Part shown: one piece after another, positions 1-6,549 of the stretch
Layout: each line of letters opens with the position of its first letter
Position numbering within the stretch: position 1 is the first letter of the stretch
Source: Actinobacteria bacterium UBA3012
GTDB lineage: Bacteria; Actinomycetota; Actinomycetes; Nanopelagicales; Nanopelagicaceae
NCBI GenBank assembly: GCA_002346305.1
Contig: DDZI01000094.1
Location: 592 to 13,383 of the forward strand
DNA: 12,792 nucleotides
Direction: 5' to 3'
Made by a program: the position numbers and the translations under genes
The notes under the pieces: model-generated
Databases searched by the model: none
Seen by the model: the letters and a program-made list of their open reading frames with translations, nothing else
Told to the model about the DNA's origin: nothing

Positions 1-1181
1 TAACTATCTTTACGTAGAAATGCTCCCGTAAAGATAAGTAGAGCACACGGAATTAGTAATGCGACTGTAACTGAAGTTAATTGTGCGGTGAGTGAAATAA
101 TAATTTTCGATACAAAAACTATTAATGTATTTACTGAATTTAACTGGGCTATCGCAACGCTTGCTGGCAATTTAGAGCGTTTAGTTGCTTGTGAAACAAA
201 TATCGGGCCCATGAAAGAACAACCAAGTCCGCCCATGAAAAACCCCAGACTTGCTAGAGCAACCCCACTCCAAGCCGAATAATCAGATAACCATCGGCCA
301 GTTACGACTCCGATACCCATACCAACGCCGCCTACTATCCCGCCATACTTAACTAATTTCACCATTGAATACTTTTTCTCAAACCCTGCATATTTAAGTT
401 GGCCCAAAATAATTCCAACTGTGAAGATAAAAAACGTAATTCCTCCCAAACCTTTAGGTAAGCCTAACTCTTCTCGATTATAAATCGAAGCCCAATCTCC
501 GGCAGAGAAAGCGAGTAGTGAGCCAAATAGTAAACCTAAGTTAACTGGCCAATCAATTTTAAACGAAGTATAAAATTGTGCAAGTCTAATCGCGTCCCTC
601 GCTGAATCACTTTTGTCTGCCGGGATTAAAATTGGGCTAAGACGTTTTACAATATAAAAAAGTGAAAATAGTGAAAAAACAATAACTATCGCTGCGTGAA
701 TCTGGACAGATAAAAATTTTGCAGCGATAGCCGCGATTAAAGTGGTTGCTAATGTACCTACTGCAAAAAATCCCGACATCTTTGGAAGATAGCTGCGCTT
801 TAACTCTTTCTCCATTGCAAGCGCTTGTGCTGTAATTGCTGTATTAAAGGCAGAGATACTTCCACCGATCGTTATATTAAGTAAGAGGAAGTAAACCGGG
901 CTGGTAATCCAAGTAATGGCAGCAATCGCCACACACATCCATGTTCCTGAAATTAATAGAATAATTCTTACTCCAAATGCATGAACTACGTGTCCAACTA
1001 TCAATAGCGCAAAGAAAACTCCAAATGCACCGGTACTGATGATTGTTCCGAACTCGCCATTACTCAAACCAAGGTGTCTCTTTACCTCCGAGAATCTTGG
1101 AACCCAACACATAATGCTTAAACCAAAAGTGAAATAGAGGAGTGCAAATAAACGGCGAGAGGACTTAGCTATTGGATTCAT
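1..1181 (-). CDS. MFS transporter, YbjJ/fucose-permease-like (3' end at window edge)
   Basis: My translation of this strand gives 393 uninterrupted codons from an ATG at 1181-1179 down to base 3; the last two bases read TA, so the stop (TAA/TAG) could lie exactly at the edge, or the gene runs on. The protein is strongly hydrophobic, with about 12 predicted membrane segments: six in roughly residues 11-178, a polar central loop at about 180-208 (PADKSDSARD), then six more to 388. The segment around residues 225-234 (FSAGDWASIY) resembles the GDW-x-x-x-Y motif I associate with YbjJ-like MFS proteins. Substrate cannot be told; sugar or small-metabolite uptake or efflux are both possible. Its ATG shares one base with the stop of the upstream thioredoxin-like gene (TAATG), so translation is probably coupled. 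It has no promoter of its own that I can see. Family call is confident; substrate is unknown. Confidence 0.85.
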   Translation of the reverse strand, partial: MNPIAKSSRRLFALLYFTFGLSIMCWVPRFSEVKRHLGLSNGEFGTIISTGAFGVFFALLIVGHVVHAFGVRIILLISGTWMCVAIAAITWITSPVYFLLLNITIGGSISAFNTAITAQALAMEKELKRSYLPKMSGFFAVGTLATTLIAAIAAKFLSVQIHAAIVIVFSLFSLFYIVKRLSPILIPADKSDSARDAIRLAQFYTSFKIDWPVNLGLLFGSLLAFSAGDWASIYNREELGLPKGLGGITFFIFTVGIILGQLKYAGFEKKYSMVKLVKYGGIVGGVGMGIGVVTGRWLSDYSAWSGVALASLGFFMGGLGCSFMGPIFVSQATKRSKLPASVAIAQLNSVNTLIVFVSKIIISLTAQLTSVTVALLIPCALLIFTGAFLRKDS

Positions 1182-2098
1182 TAAAACAGGGCTTTCGATA
1201 GAGCTGATCGCGCTGCGATCAGGATTGGTTCAGTAGGGGCGAAGTTTTGGAAAAGTTCCAAAAGGTGAGTTCGGGCGATATCGCGCTGTGCACCTTGGTT
1301 CGTTGAAATAAATTTAATAAGTCGATCTAGTGCCGCCTCTGCTTGACCTGACAAAATTTCAAAATCTGCAGCTAGCGCTTGAGCTATCACATCTTCTGGG
1401 TTAGCAATAGCTGCCGCTTGGGCTGAGGCTGAATCTGCCAAAGAAGTGCGAAGTAATAATTTTGCATTTGCTAATCCTTGCGTCGCTTCGGGATCTCCTG
1501 GTTTGCGTGCTAACACTTTTTCAAAGGCTGTAATTGCACCTTGAAAATCTCCATCTTCTAAAGCCTGGTCTGCAATCACTAAATCAGGATCATCTAGAAT
1601 TACTCGCTCATTTGGAACTCCATTTGATATTCCAGTCACCCCTTGCTCGGCAGCAAGTTCAACTACTTTGTTTAAAACAACTTCAAGTTGATCTGCAGGA
1701 ATCATTGAATCAAATAGTGGCGCAACCTGTTCAGCAATAATTGCCATAACTGTTGGGATAGTTGCAACTCGTAACGCTTGTGCAACTGCAGGTTGGGCAT
1801 CAGCATTTAGAACTGCCAATGACCAACTCTGTGATGCTTCGTTGTGTTTGCGATGGAGTGCTTCTAACGCCTGCACTAATAATTTAGATTCTTCACTTCG
1901 AGGCGACCAAACAACCAAAATTACTGGGACTTGCTTTGATCCAGGAATAATCTCTTTAACAAGTGAGTTTTCATCAACATCGCGGCGAGCGCTACCGCCT
2001 GCACTTACGGAATCTTGAGGGGGTGTCTTTTTAGCAGCTAAAGCACTTAAATCTATTGCTCGGTTAAATTGCTGCGGCAATCCACCCGAAATACTCAC
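1181..2098 (-). CDS. YbbN-like thioredoxin-fold/TPR protein lacking the CxxC motif
   Basis: 305 residues. Residues 1-40 are a low-complexity N-terminal extension (LSALAAKKTPPQ). Residues about 45-155 form a thioredoxin fold: a beta strand PVILVVW, then the active-site position, then a cis-proline loop (TIPT, Pro115). Where thioredoxin has WCGPC, this protein has W64-S-P-R-S68, so both redox cysteines are serine and it cannot be a dithiol oxidoreductase. Residues about 170-300 are alpha-helical TPR-like repeats (DQALEDGDFQGAITAFEKVLARKPGDPEA). The layout matches the YbbN/CnoX co-chaperone family, which in E. coli acts as a holdase linked to GroEL; a holdase role here is inference. The start is GTG at 2098, 4 bases after the meaB stop, preceded by a purine-rich AGGATAGCGGGG. 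Middle gene of a meaB-ybbN-MFS operon; its TAA overlaps the next ATG. Confidence 0.88.
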   Translation of the reverse strand: MSISGGLPQQFNRAIDLSALAAKKTPPQDSVSAGGSARRDVDENSLVKEIIPGSKQVPVILVVWSPRSEESKLLVQALEALHRKHNEASQSWSLAVLNADAQPAVAQALRVATIPTVMAIIAEQVAPLFDSMIPADQLEVVLNKVVELAAEQGVTGISNGVPNERVILDDPDLVIADQALEDGDFQGAITAFEKVLARKPGDPEATQGLANAKLLLRTSLADSASAQAAAIANPEDVIAQALAADFEILSGQAEAALDRLIKFISTNQGAQRDIARTHLLELFQNFAPTEPILIAARSALSKALF

Positions 2099-2102
2099 CC
2101 CG

Positions 2103-2888
2103 CTATCCTGCCACCGATTTACGCCATTTGCGATGATTTTCGACCGCGCCTAAAATTTCATTAACACCAATATTTTCTTGCGCTGATGCAATTAGAATTT
2201 CTGGTTTCCATCCATCAGTGCGTGGTGATAATTCGATTGATCTCGCTAATTCAGATGCCACAGATTCAGCCCCTGCTAAATCTCGGTCGCTCTTATTGAT
2301 TACGTAAATATCACCGATTTCTAAGATCCCAGCTTTTGCTGCTTGAACTCCATCACCCATTCCGGGTGCCAATAAGACGATTACAGTGTCGACATACTTC
2401 ATAATCTCAACTTCACTTTGCCCAACCCCAACGGTTTCCACAATTATTTGGGTGAAACCAGCGCCGGCAACTAAAGCGATCGCCTGTGGCGTGGCTGCTG
2501 CTAATCCGCCTAAATGGCCTCGCGAGCCCATCGAGCGGATGTAAACCCCATCATCTAAGTAGTGCTCTTGCATCCGAATTCGATCACCGAGTAGCGCGCC
2601 GCCAGTAATTGGCGAAGATGGATCTACCGCCAACACCGCAACCAACTCCTCGTTTTTGCGAATCGCCTTGACTACTGCTGAAGTGAGGGTGGATTTACCC
2701 ACTCCAGGAGAACCGGTTATGCCGATGGTCTGGCTTTTCGCTTTGCCTGCCTCAAGAAAGTGATCGGGCAACTTCCCGCCATCTTCGACCCATGAAATTG
2801 CTTTTGCGAGGGTGCCGATATCTAACTTAATATCGCCACGAGCAATCGCTTCGCCATCAAAAGCCGGGTCTGGACTCACATATGACAC
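2103..2888 (-). CDS. meaB: Methylmalonyl-CoA mutase-associated GTPase MeaB (ArgK/MMAA family), short form
   Basis: 261-residue P-loop GTPase of the G3E family that chaperones adenosylcobalamin-dependent methylmalonyl-CoA mutase, gating cofactor loading and protecting the enzyme from inactivation. Visible motifs: Walker A GSPGVGKST (59-67), VDPSSP (88-93), GDRIRM (101-106), RSMGSRGHLGG (118-128), the switch segment ETVGVGQSEVE (151-161), base-recognition NKSD (198-201) and SAQ (235-237). Family members are usually near 320-330 residues. This one has a shortened N-terminal helical region and stops soon after the G domain (HRKWRKSVAG), so the C-terminal dimerisation arm seems to be missing. The start is GTG at 2888; an in-frame TAG four codons upstream rules out a longer form. 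A TAGCGT hexamer lies 6 bases before it, suggesting a leaderless transcript. Divergent from, and overlapping by 7 bases, the epimerase gene. First gene of a three-gene minus-strand operon. Confidence 0.93.
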   Translation of the reverse strand: MSYVSPDPAFDGEAIARGDIKLDIGTLAKAISWVEDGGKLPDHFLEAGKAKSQTIGITGSPGVGKSTLTSAVVKAIRKNEELVAVLAVDPSSPITGGALLGDRIRMQEHYLDDGVYIRSMGSRGHLGGLAAATPQAIALVAGAGFTQIIVETVGVGQSEVEIMKYVDTVIVLLAPGMGDGVQAAKAGILEIGDIYVINKSDRDLAGAESVASELARSIELSPRTDGWKPEILIASAQENIGVNEILGAVENHRKWRKSVAG

Positions 2889-3364
2889 GATACGACGCTA
2901 TGAACGCTTTTGCGAGCCAACCACCGATCATTCCAAACATTCCGGGGATTTTAGGCTTTGACCATGTGGGCGTAGCAGTTGCAGATTTAAATGAGGGTAT
3001 TACTTTCTATCAAAACATTTTCGGCGCGACATTGATCCACCAAGAAGTTAACTCCGCGCAAGGGGTGCATGAAGCGATGCTCTCCATCGGTAATGCTGGT
3101 AATTCTGGTAATTCAATTTTGCAATTACTGGCTCCATTAACTCCTGAATCACCAATTGGAAAATTCTTAAGCAAAAATGGGCCAGGAATTCAACAGTTAG
3201 CGCTAACAGTAAAAGATCTCCAAGCGGCCATGGATGCCGCGATAGATCTGGGAATTAGAGTATTAAATCCAGCACCAGTGGTTGGAACTAAGGGATCACT
3301 GATTAATTTTTTGCACCCAAAGGATTGTGGCGGAGTGCTTATCGAGCTTGTACAGGCAAAGTAA
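2882..3364 (+). CDS. mce: Methylmalonyl-CoA epimerase (vicinal oxygen chelate fold)
   Basis: 160 residues. It interconverts (2R)- and (2S)-methylmalonyl-CoA, the step beside methylmalonyl-CoA mutase in propionyl-CoA/succinyl-CoA conversion. Two beta-alpha-beta-beta-beta glyoxalase-type modules are readable: FDHVGVAVADL at 26-36 and GIQQLALTVKDL at 102-113, ending in HPKDCGGVLIELVQ. By comparison with the Propionibacterium shermanii enzyme, the metal ligands His28, Gln81 and Glu155 and the catalytic Glu64 (GVHEAM) are present. The third-position His of the usual HH pair is Gln here (Gln104-Gln105). I recall QQ in actinobacterial homologues but cannot verify it. Residues 70-78 (GNAGNSGNS) come from a short 9-bp tandem repeat. 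The start could be ATG 2882 (taken here; overlaps meaB by 7 bases) or ATG 2900; neither has a Shine-Dalgarno. Convergent with the DUF4032 gene, 23 bp between stops. Confidence 0.9.
   Translation: MTRYDAMNAFASQPPIIPNIPGILGFDHVGVAVADLNEGITFYQNIFGATLIHQEVNSAQGVHEAMLSIGNAGNSGNSILQLLAPLTPESPIGKFLSKNGPGIQQLALTVKDLQAAMDAAIDLGIRVLNPAPVVGTKGSLINFLHPKDCGGVLIELVQAK
2895..2900 (-). promoter_or_regulatory. Putative -10 element for leaderless meaB
   Basis: On the minus strand TAGCGT is followed by exactly 6 bases (CGTATC) and then the GTG start of meaB. Transcription would start on or next to the start codon. The TAG of this hexamer is also the in-frame stop that bounds the gene. I see no convincing -35 box. 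It lies inside the first codons of the divergent epimerase gene. Confidence 0.5.
3089..3115 (+). repeat. Three in-frame 9-bp tandem units inside mce
   Basis: GGTAATGCT, GGTAATTCT and GGTAATTCA run head to tail, encoding GNA-GNS-GNS in the loop before the Gln81 strand of the epimerase. The frame is preserved, so expansion or contraction would only alter loop length. Confidence 0.8.
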
Positions 3365-3387
3365 ATCTCTTAAGGCTCTTAGAGTCA

Positions 3388-4608
3388 TCAAAGTCTAAGT
3401 GCGTTGTAATCAAGTCTTCCTGGCAATACATCTGCAAAATATGATGCGGCCGCTGTTGGCAAACCAACATCTTCCCCCGCGCGTTCGTTAAGAAACCAGC
3501 GGTGTTCTAAGACTTCGTGAAATAACTGAGCAGGTGGCAATTTCCCACGCAACGAATCTGGCATTGAATTCATGATTGGATTAAAAATTTCTCGTTGCCA
3601 TTTTCTTGCAGTTTCACGCTCTGGTGGAAGTGGCGTTGATTCCCGCGCTCTGTATCGATCGAATGAAGCCAAGATTCGCTTCGCCTGCAACTCCTCGGCT
3701 TCTAATCCAATCAAACTCCGTAAACGGTTTTGATGATATCCAGCAGCGACTAATTTTGGCTGGAAAATCAAGGCCTGCTTTGCGCCATCGAGTGAAACTG
3801 AAACTTCTTCTACTGCAAAACCTAGATCTTGCAGAGCGCGCATCGCTCGTTCAACTGCTTTGCGGTCCGTCGGATCTAACTCTTGTTTCTCTTTCAACAT
3901 CGCCCAGAGTCTGCGATACCGTTTTACTACGGCTTCACTTGACCGGATCGGATCAATCCCTGGATGTAACAATCCACCTGATGCTAAATCATCTAACTCT
4001 GCGGCAACATTGAATAGCACAATCTCTAAATCGTGCTCGCGTTGACCGTTAGATAAGTGTTCTTGAAATTCGCCAGTTTCTGCATCAACTAAGTAAGCAG
4101 CAAAACCATCCCCATCGCGACGAAACAACGTGTTTGAAAGTGAACAATCCCCCCACCAAAATCCTAATAAGTGGAGGCGCACTAATAAAAGAGAAAGTGC
4201 ACTTCCCATAGTTTCAATCTCATAGGGAGTCACATTTCGCGTCAAAATGATTCGGTAAGGAAGTGAGAATGGTAAATACCGAGTAACAATAATTGCCGGA
4301 AGTGGAATACCTGTTGCACTCTCACGACCATCAACAACAGCAATTGGTTCGACTGATGGTGCAGATCTATTTGCCAATTCGCGAAGATGGGCGTACTCAC
4401 GCTTTGCAAATTCAGGGACAGTTTCTTTCACAGCAAAAACTTCAGCCTTGTCAGGAGTTCCTACATTTACAAGACGAACTACGTGCCGCGAGATCCCGCG
4501 CTGTGCACCAAGTTCAGGTTCTTCCTCCCACTGCTCCAATGGGAGTTCCCACGGCAACGAGGTCAATAAGGCGATCTCTTCTCCAGAACCTAGAATCGTC
4601 AGCGCCAT
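3388..4608 (-). CDS. DUF4032 domain protein with a kinase-like N-terminal fold
   Basis: 406 residues, soluble. The first ~200 residues look like a protein-kinase/Kdo-kinase fold: a lysine strand FAVKET (Lys61), a helix-C glutamate candidate (Glu71 in AKREYAHL), a catalytic loop WWGDCSLSNTLF with Asp154 and Asn159 (compare HGDxxxxN), and a metal-binding Asp175 in YLVDAETGE in place of DFG. The C-terminal half (about 205-406) is the region I recognise as DUF4032, typical of actinobacteria. All main catalytic residues seem present, so it may well be an active phosphotransferase, but the substrate is unknown; the lipopolysaccharide-kinase label that databases use does not fit a Gram-positive. The start is ATG 4608, with GAGAAT 6 bases upstream as a weak -10. 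It is 47 bp from the divergent AI-2E gene. Neighbours give no functional hint. Confidence 0.85.
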   Translation of the reverse strand: MALTILGSGEEIALLTSLPWELPLEQWEEEPELGAQRGISRHVVRLVNVGTPDKAEVFAVKETVPEFAKREYAHLRELANRSAPSVEPIAVVDGRESATGIPLPAIIVTRYLPFSLPYRIILTRNVTPYEIETMGSALSLLLVRLHLLGFWWGDCSLSNTLFRRDGDGFAAYLVDAETGEFQEHLSNGQREHDLEIVLFNVAAELDDLASGGLLHPGIDPIRSSEAVVKRYRRLWAMLKEKQELDPTDRKAVERAMRALQDLGFAVEEVSVSLDGAKQALIFQPKLVAAGYHQNRLRSLIGLEAEELQAKRILASFDRYRARESTPLPPERETARKWQREIFNPIMNSMPDSLRGKLPPAQLFHEVLEHRWFLNERAGEDVGLPTAAASYFADVLPGRLDYNALRL

Positions 4609-4614
4609 GGCTAC

Positions 4615-4620
4615 ATTCTC
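4615..4620 (-). promoter_or_regulatory. Weak putative -10 element for the DUF4032 gene
   Basis: Minus strand GAGAAT, 6 bases (GTAGCC) before the ATG at 4608. It keeps the key A at position 2 and T at position 6 but not the first T. Listed because the spacing matches the stronger examples at meaB, pduO and the hydrolase. Confidence 0.25.
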
Positions 4621-4642
4621 GCCTATTTAAGTTAACGGGAGT

Positions 4643-4648
4643 TAAACT
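4643..4648 (+). promoter_or_regulatory. Putative -10 element for leaderless AI-2E family gene
   Basis: TAAACT is followed by 7 bases (CACCTGT) and ATG 4656. The nearest Shine-Dalgarno-like tract (GGGAG, 4637-4641) is 14 bases from the ATG, which is too far, and would lie upstream of the predicted transcript start. This favours 4656 as a leaderless start. Confidence 0.45.
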
Positions 4649-4655
4649 CACCTGT

Positions 4656-5744
4656 ATGGCCTCAAAATCTGCTTCAGATCCTTCATTTGGTGAGCCAGGT
4701 GCTCCCTTTAATCAAAGCCATCCCTTTTATTTTGGTTTCATAGCAGCGCTTGGAGCACTTACTGCGCTAACCCTGATGCGCGCTTTTGCATCAGTCAGCC
4801 AAGTTTTTGTGCTTCTAGTTGTAGCCATTTTTTTAGCTATGGGGTTAAATCCTGCGGTTGAGGCAATTAGAAGGCGTGGGCTAAAAAGATCAAATGCGGT
4901 TGCTGTCGTTTTTGCTTGTGTAATTAGTTTTGTAATTTTGTTTGGTTATTTAGTGATTCCGCCCATTATTTCTCAAAGCAATCAACTAATTGCTACCTCT
5001 CCAGAGTTGCTAAATAACTTAACTAAAAATCCAACAATTGCTCTCCTAAATGAGCAGTATGGAGTTATCGATACTTTACAAAGTAAATTGCAGGTGTGGA
5101 TTAAAGATGGAAAATTTGTTTTAACCGCTTTTGGTGGAATTGTTGGCGTTGGAAGATCGGTATTATCTGGTGCATTTTCAGCACTTACTATTATCGTTTT
5201 AACTCTCTATTTTTTAAGTTCACTTCCACAAATAACAAAAATTGCCTACCGCTTAGCACCAGCTTCGCGCCGTGATCGAATTGCGAATATCTCAGATGCA
5301 ATTATCTCTCGCATCGGAACTTTTGTGGGAAGCCAAGTATCTATTTCTGCCTTAGCCGCAGTGGTGATGTTTATAGTTGGAGAAATTCTTAGAATTCCGT
5401 ACGCAACTTCAATCGCCATGGTGGTATTTGTTGCTGCATTGATTCCGCTTGTTGGACATTTTATTGCGGGTTCGATTTTTACAATTGTAGCTACCGCTCA
5501 AACTCCGACAACAGGTTTAATTGCCTTTATTATTTACGTGCTTTACGTGCAAATTGAAAATTACATAATTGCTCCAAGAATTATGAAGCGCTCTCTTTCA
5601 ATTCCTGGAATTGTCACCATAGTTTCAGCATTAATTGGAACTTCACTTCTAGGATTAGTTGGCGGCTTACTGGCAGTCCCAGTTGCTGCTGCAGTTATTT
5701 TGATTTTAGAAGAGGTGGTTTTTCCGCGCGCTGAAAAAAGCTAA
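4656..5744 (+). CDS. AI-2E family transporter (YdiK/PerM-type membrane protein)
   Basis: 362 residues when started at ATG 4656 (MASKSASDPS). The frame stays open back to 4293, but that upstream part runs antisense through the DUF4032 gene and does not look like a membrane protein. The order is typical of the family: paired N-terminal membrane segments (about 24-42 and 47-64), a third at 81-103, an extracytoplasmic-looking amphipathic stretch (about 105-165), then about five more segments. Family landmarks include VQIENYIIAPRIMKRSL (298-314) and VGGLLAVPVAAA (335-346). The family was named for autoinducer-2 export in E. coli TqsA, but members also act as Na+(Li+)/H+ antiporters or are uncharacterised, so substrate is not inferred. 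The stop overlaps the convergent hydrolase stop by 4 bases (CTAA). Confidence 0.9.
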   Translation: MASKSASDPSFGEPGAPFNQSHPFYFGFIAALGALTALTLMRAFASVSQVFVLLVVAIFLAMGLNPAVEAIRRRGLKRSNAVAVVFACVISFVILFGYLVIPPIISQSNQLIATSPELLNNLTKNPTIALLNEQYGVIDTLQSKLQVWIKDGKFVLTAFGGIVGVGRSVLSGAFSALTIIVLTLYFLSSLPQITKIAYRLAPASRRDRIANISDAIISRIGTFVGSQVSISALAAVVMFIVGEILRIPYATSIAMVVFVAALIPLVGHFIAGSIFTIVATAQTPTTGLIAFIIYVLYVQIENYIIAPRIMKRSLSIPGIVTIVSALIGTSLLGLVGGLLAVPVAAAVILILEEVVFPRAEKS

Positions 5745-6460
5745 TACTCAGTAGGTAGTGGTGTTTTAGCAGGATTTACGATTTTAGTAATTTCATTTAA
5801 AACTCGATAAACATAGGGTTCGCCCACCCATAGATGTTTTGCTCCATCAACTGAAATAATCTCAATCTGTGTTAGCGCCTCGAATGCAGTTATCGCTTCT
5901 TTTGGTTTTAAATAATCGTCATGTTCAGGAACTAAGGCAATAACGCGGCGACCATCTTGCGCCCACCATTGCAGATCACTTAACTTGGCTGTACGCAATG
6001 GTGGACTCAGCAGAATTAAACCTTTAACTCGCGAATCTCTTGCATGACGTAGAGCTAAATCTGTTCCAAAAGACCAACCAAGTACCCAAAGATTTTGGGT
6101 ATCGCAATTAGTGGCTGCAAAATCAATAGCCGCTTGTACATCATGAATTTCACCATCACCGTTTTCAAAATTTCCATCGCTACGACCCGCTTCGCTCTCT
6201 GTTCCTCGAGAGTTGAAACGCAAAATGTTTAGATCAGCCAATTCTGGTAGGCGTGCTGCGGCCTTACGGTAGAGATGACTATCCATCATTCCCCCGGCTG
6301 TTGGCAATGGGTGCAACATAACTAATGTTCCAGCACTCGTATTCATGGCTTTGAGCGGTCTTGCAATTTCGGCCACCAAATTCAAGCCATCAGTGGTCAC
6401 CAACTTAAAAGGTTCACGCCGAGCCGGTAGCACAGTGCTTGCTCTGATCATTTCGGCCAT
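5741..6460 (-). CDS. Alpha/beta hydrolase
   Basis: 239 residues, cytoplasmic. The fold reads clearly: an oxyanion-side strand TLVMLHPLPTAGG (45-57), strand NILRFNSRG (78-86), nucleophile elbow GWSFG with Ser130, an acid candidate at Asp181/Asp182 (PEHDDYLKP), and catalytic His209 (GAKHLWVG). The HPLPTAGG and RFNSRGTESE segments resemble small serine hydrolases of the YcjY/CinnaE-like 'dienelactone hydrolase-like' group; the substrate is unknown. Start: ATG 6460 is taken because CATAAT lies exactly 6 bases upstream (leaderless). ATG 6451 is the alternative, with AGGGA 9 bases upstream as a Shine-Dalgarno. In-frame TAG just upstream of 6460 excludes a longer form. Divergent from the aldehyde dehydrogenase; convergent with and overlapping the AI-2E gene. 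Confidence 0.87.
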   Translation of the reverse strand: MAEMIRASTVLPARREPFKLVTTDGLNLVAEIARPLKAMNTSAGTLVMLHPLPTAGGMMDSHLYRKAAARLPELADLNILRFNSRGTESEAGRSDGNFENGDGEIHDVQAAIDFAATNCDTQNLWVLGWSFGTDLALRHARDSRVKGLILLSPPLRTAKLSDLQWWAQDGRRVIALVPEHDDYLKPKEAITAFEALTQIEIISVDGAKHLWVGEPYVYRVLNEITKIVNPAKTPLPTEY

Positions 6461-6466
6461 TCCCTA

Positions 6467-6472
6467 ATTATG
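6467..6472 (-). promoter_or_regulatory. Putative -10 element (CATAAT) for the hydrolase gene
   Basis: Minus strand CATAAT differs from TATAAT at one base and is followed by 6 bases (TAGGGA) and the ATG at 6460. This predicts a leaderless mRNA. Confidence 0.5.
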
Positions 6473-6492
6473 CGCTAAACGACTTAACGAAA

Positions 6493-6520
6493 TTGCTCTT
6501 TTACAGGTAAAAACTATGCT
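6493..6520 (+). promoter_or_regulatory. Candidate sigma-70 type promoter for the aldehyde dehydrogenase
   Basis: TTGCTC (6493-6498), a 16-base spacer, then TATGCT (6515-6520). Transcription would begin near 6527, giving a leader of about 23 bases before ATG 6550. A weaker alternative is GATGAT (6538-6543), 6 bases before the ATG, which would be leaderless. Confidence 0.45.
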
Positions 6521-6549
6521 GAAATGAGAAGAACTGAGATGATTGGCTA

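Noticed and set aside
3365..3387. Imperfect inverted repeat CTCTTA...TTAGAG between mce and DUF4032 as a terminator
   Set aside because: The arms mismatch at the fifth base, the stem is too short, and there is no T-run on either strand.
3606..4013. Plus-strand open frame of 135 codons inside the DUF4032 gene
   Set aside because: Shadow frame; no recognisable domain, and the opposite strand carries an intact kinase-like protein.
4293..4655. N-terminal extension of the AI-2E gene back to 4293
   Set aside because: It lies wholly antisense to the well-supported DUF4032 gene, encodes Gln/Leu-rich sequence with no family similarity, and ATG 4656 has a leaderless -10 at the right distance.
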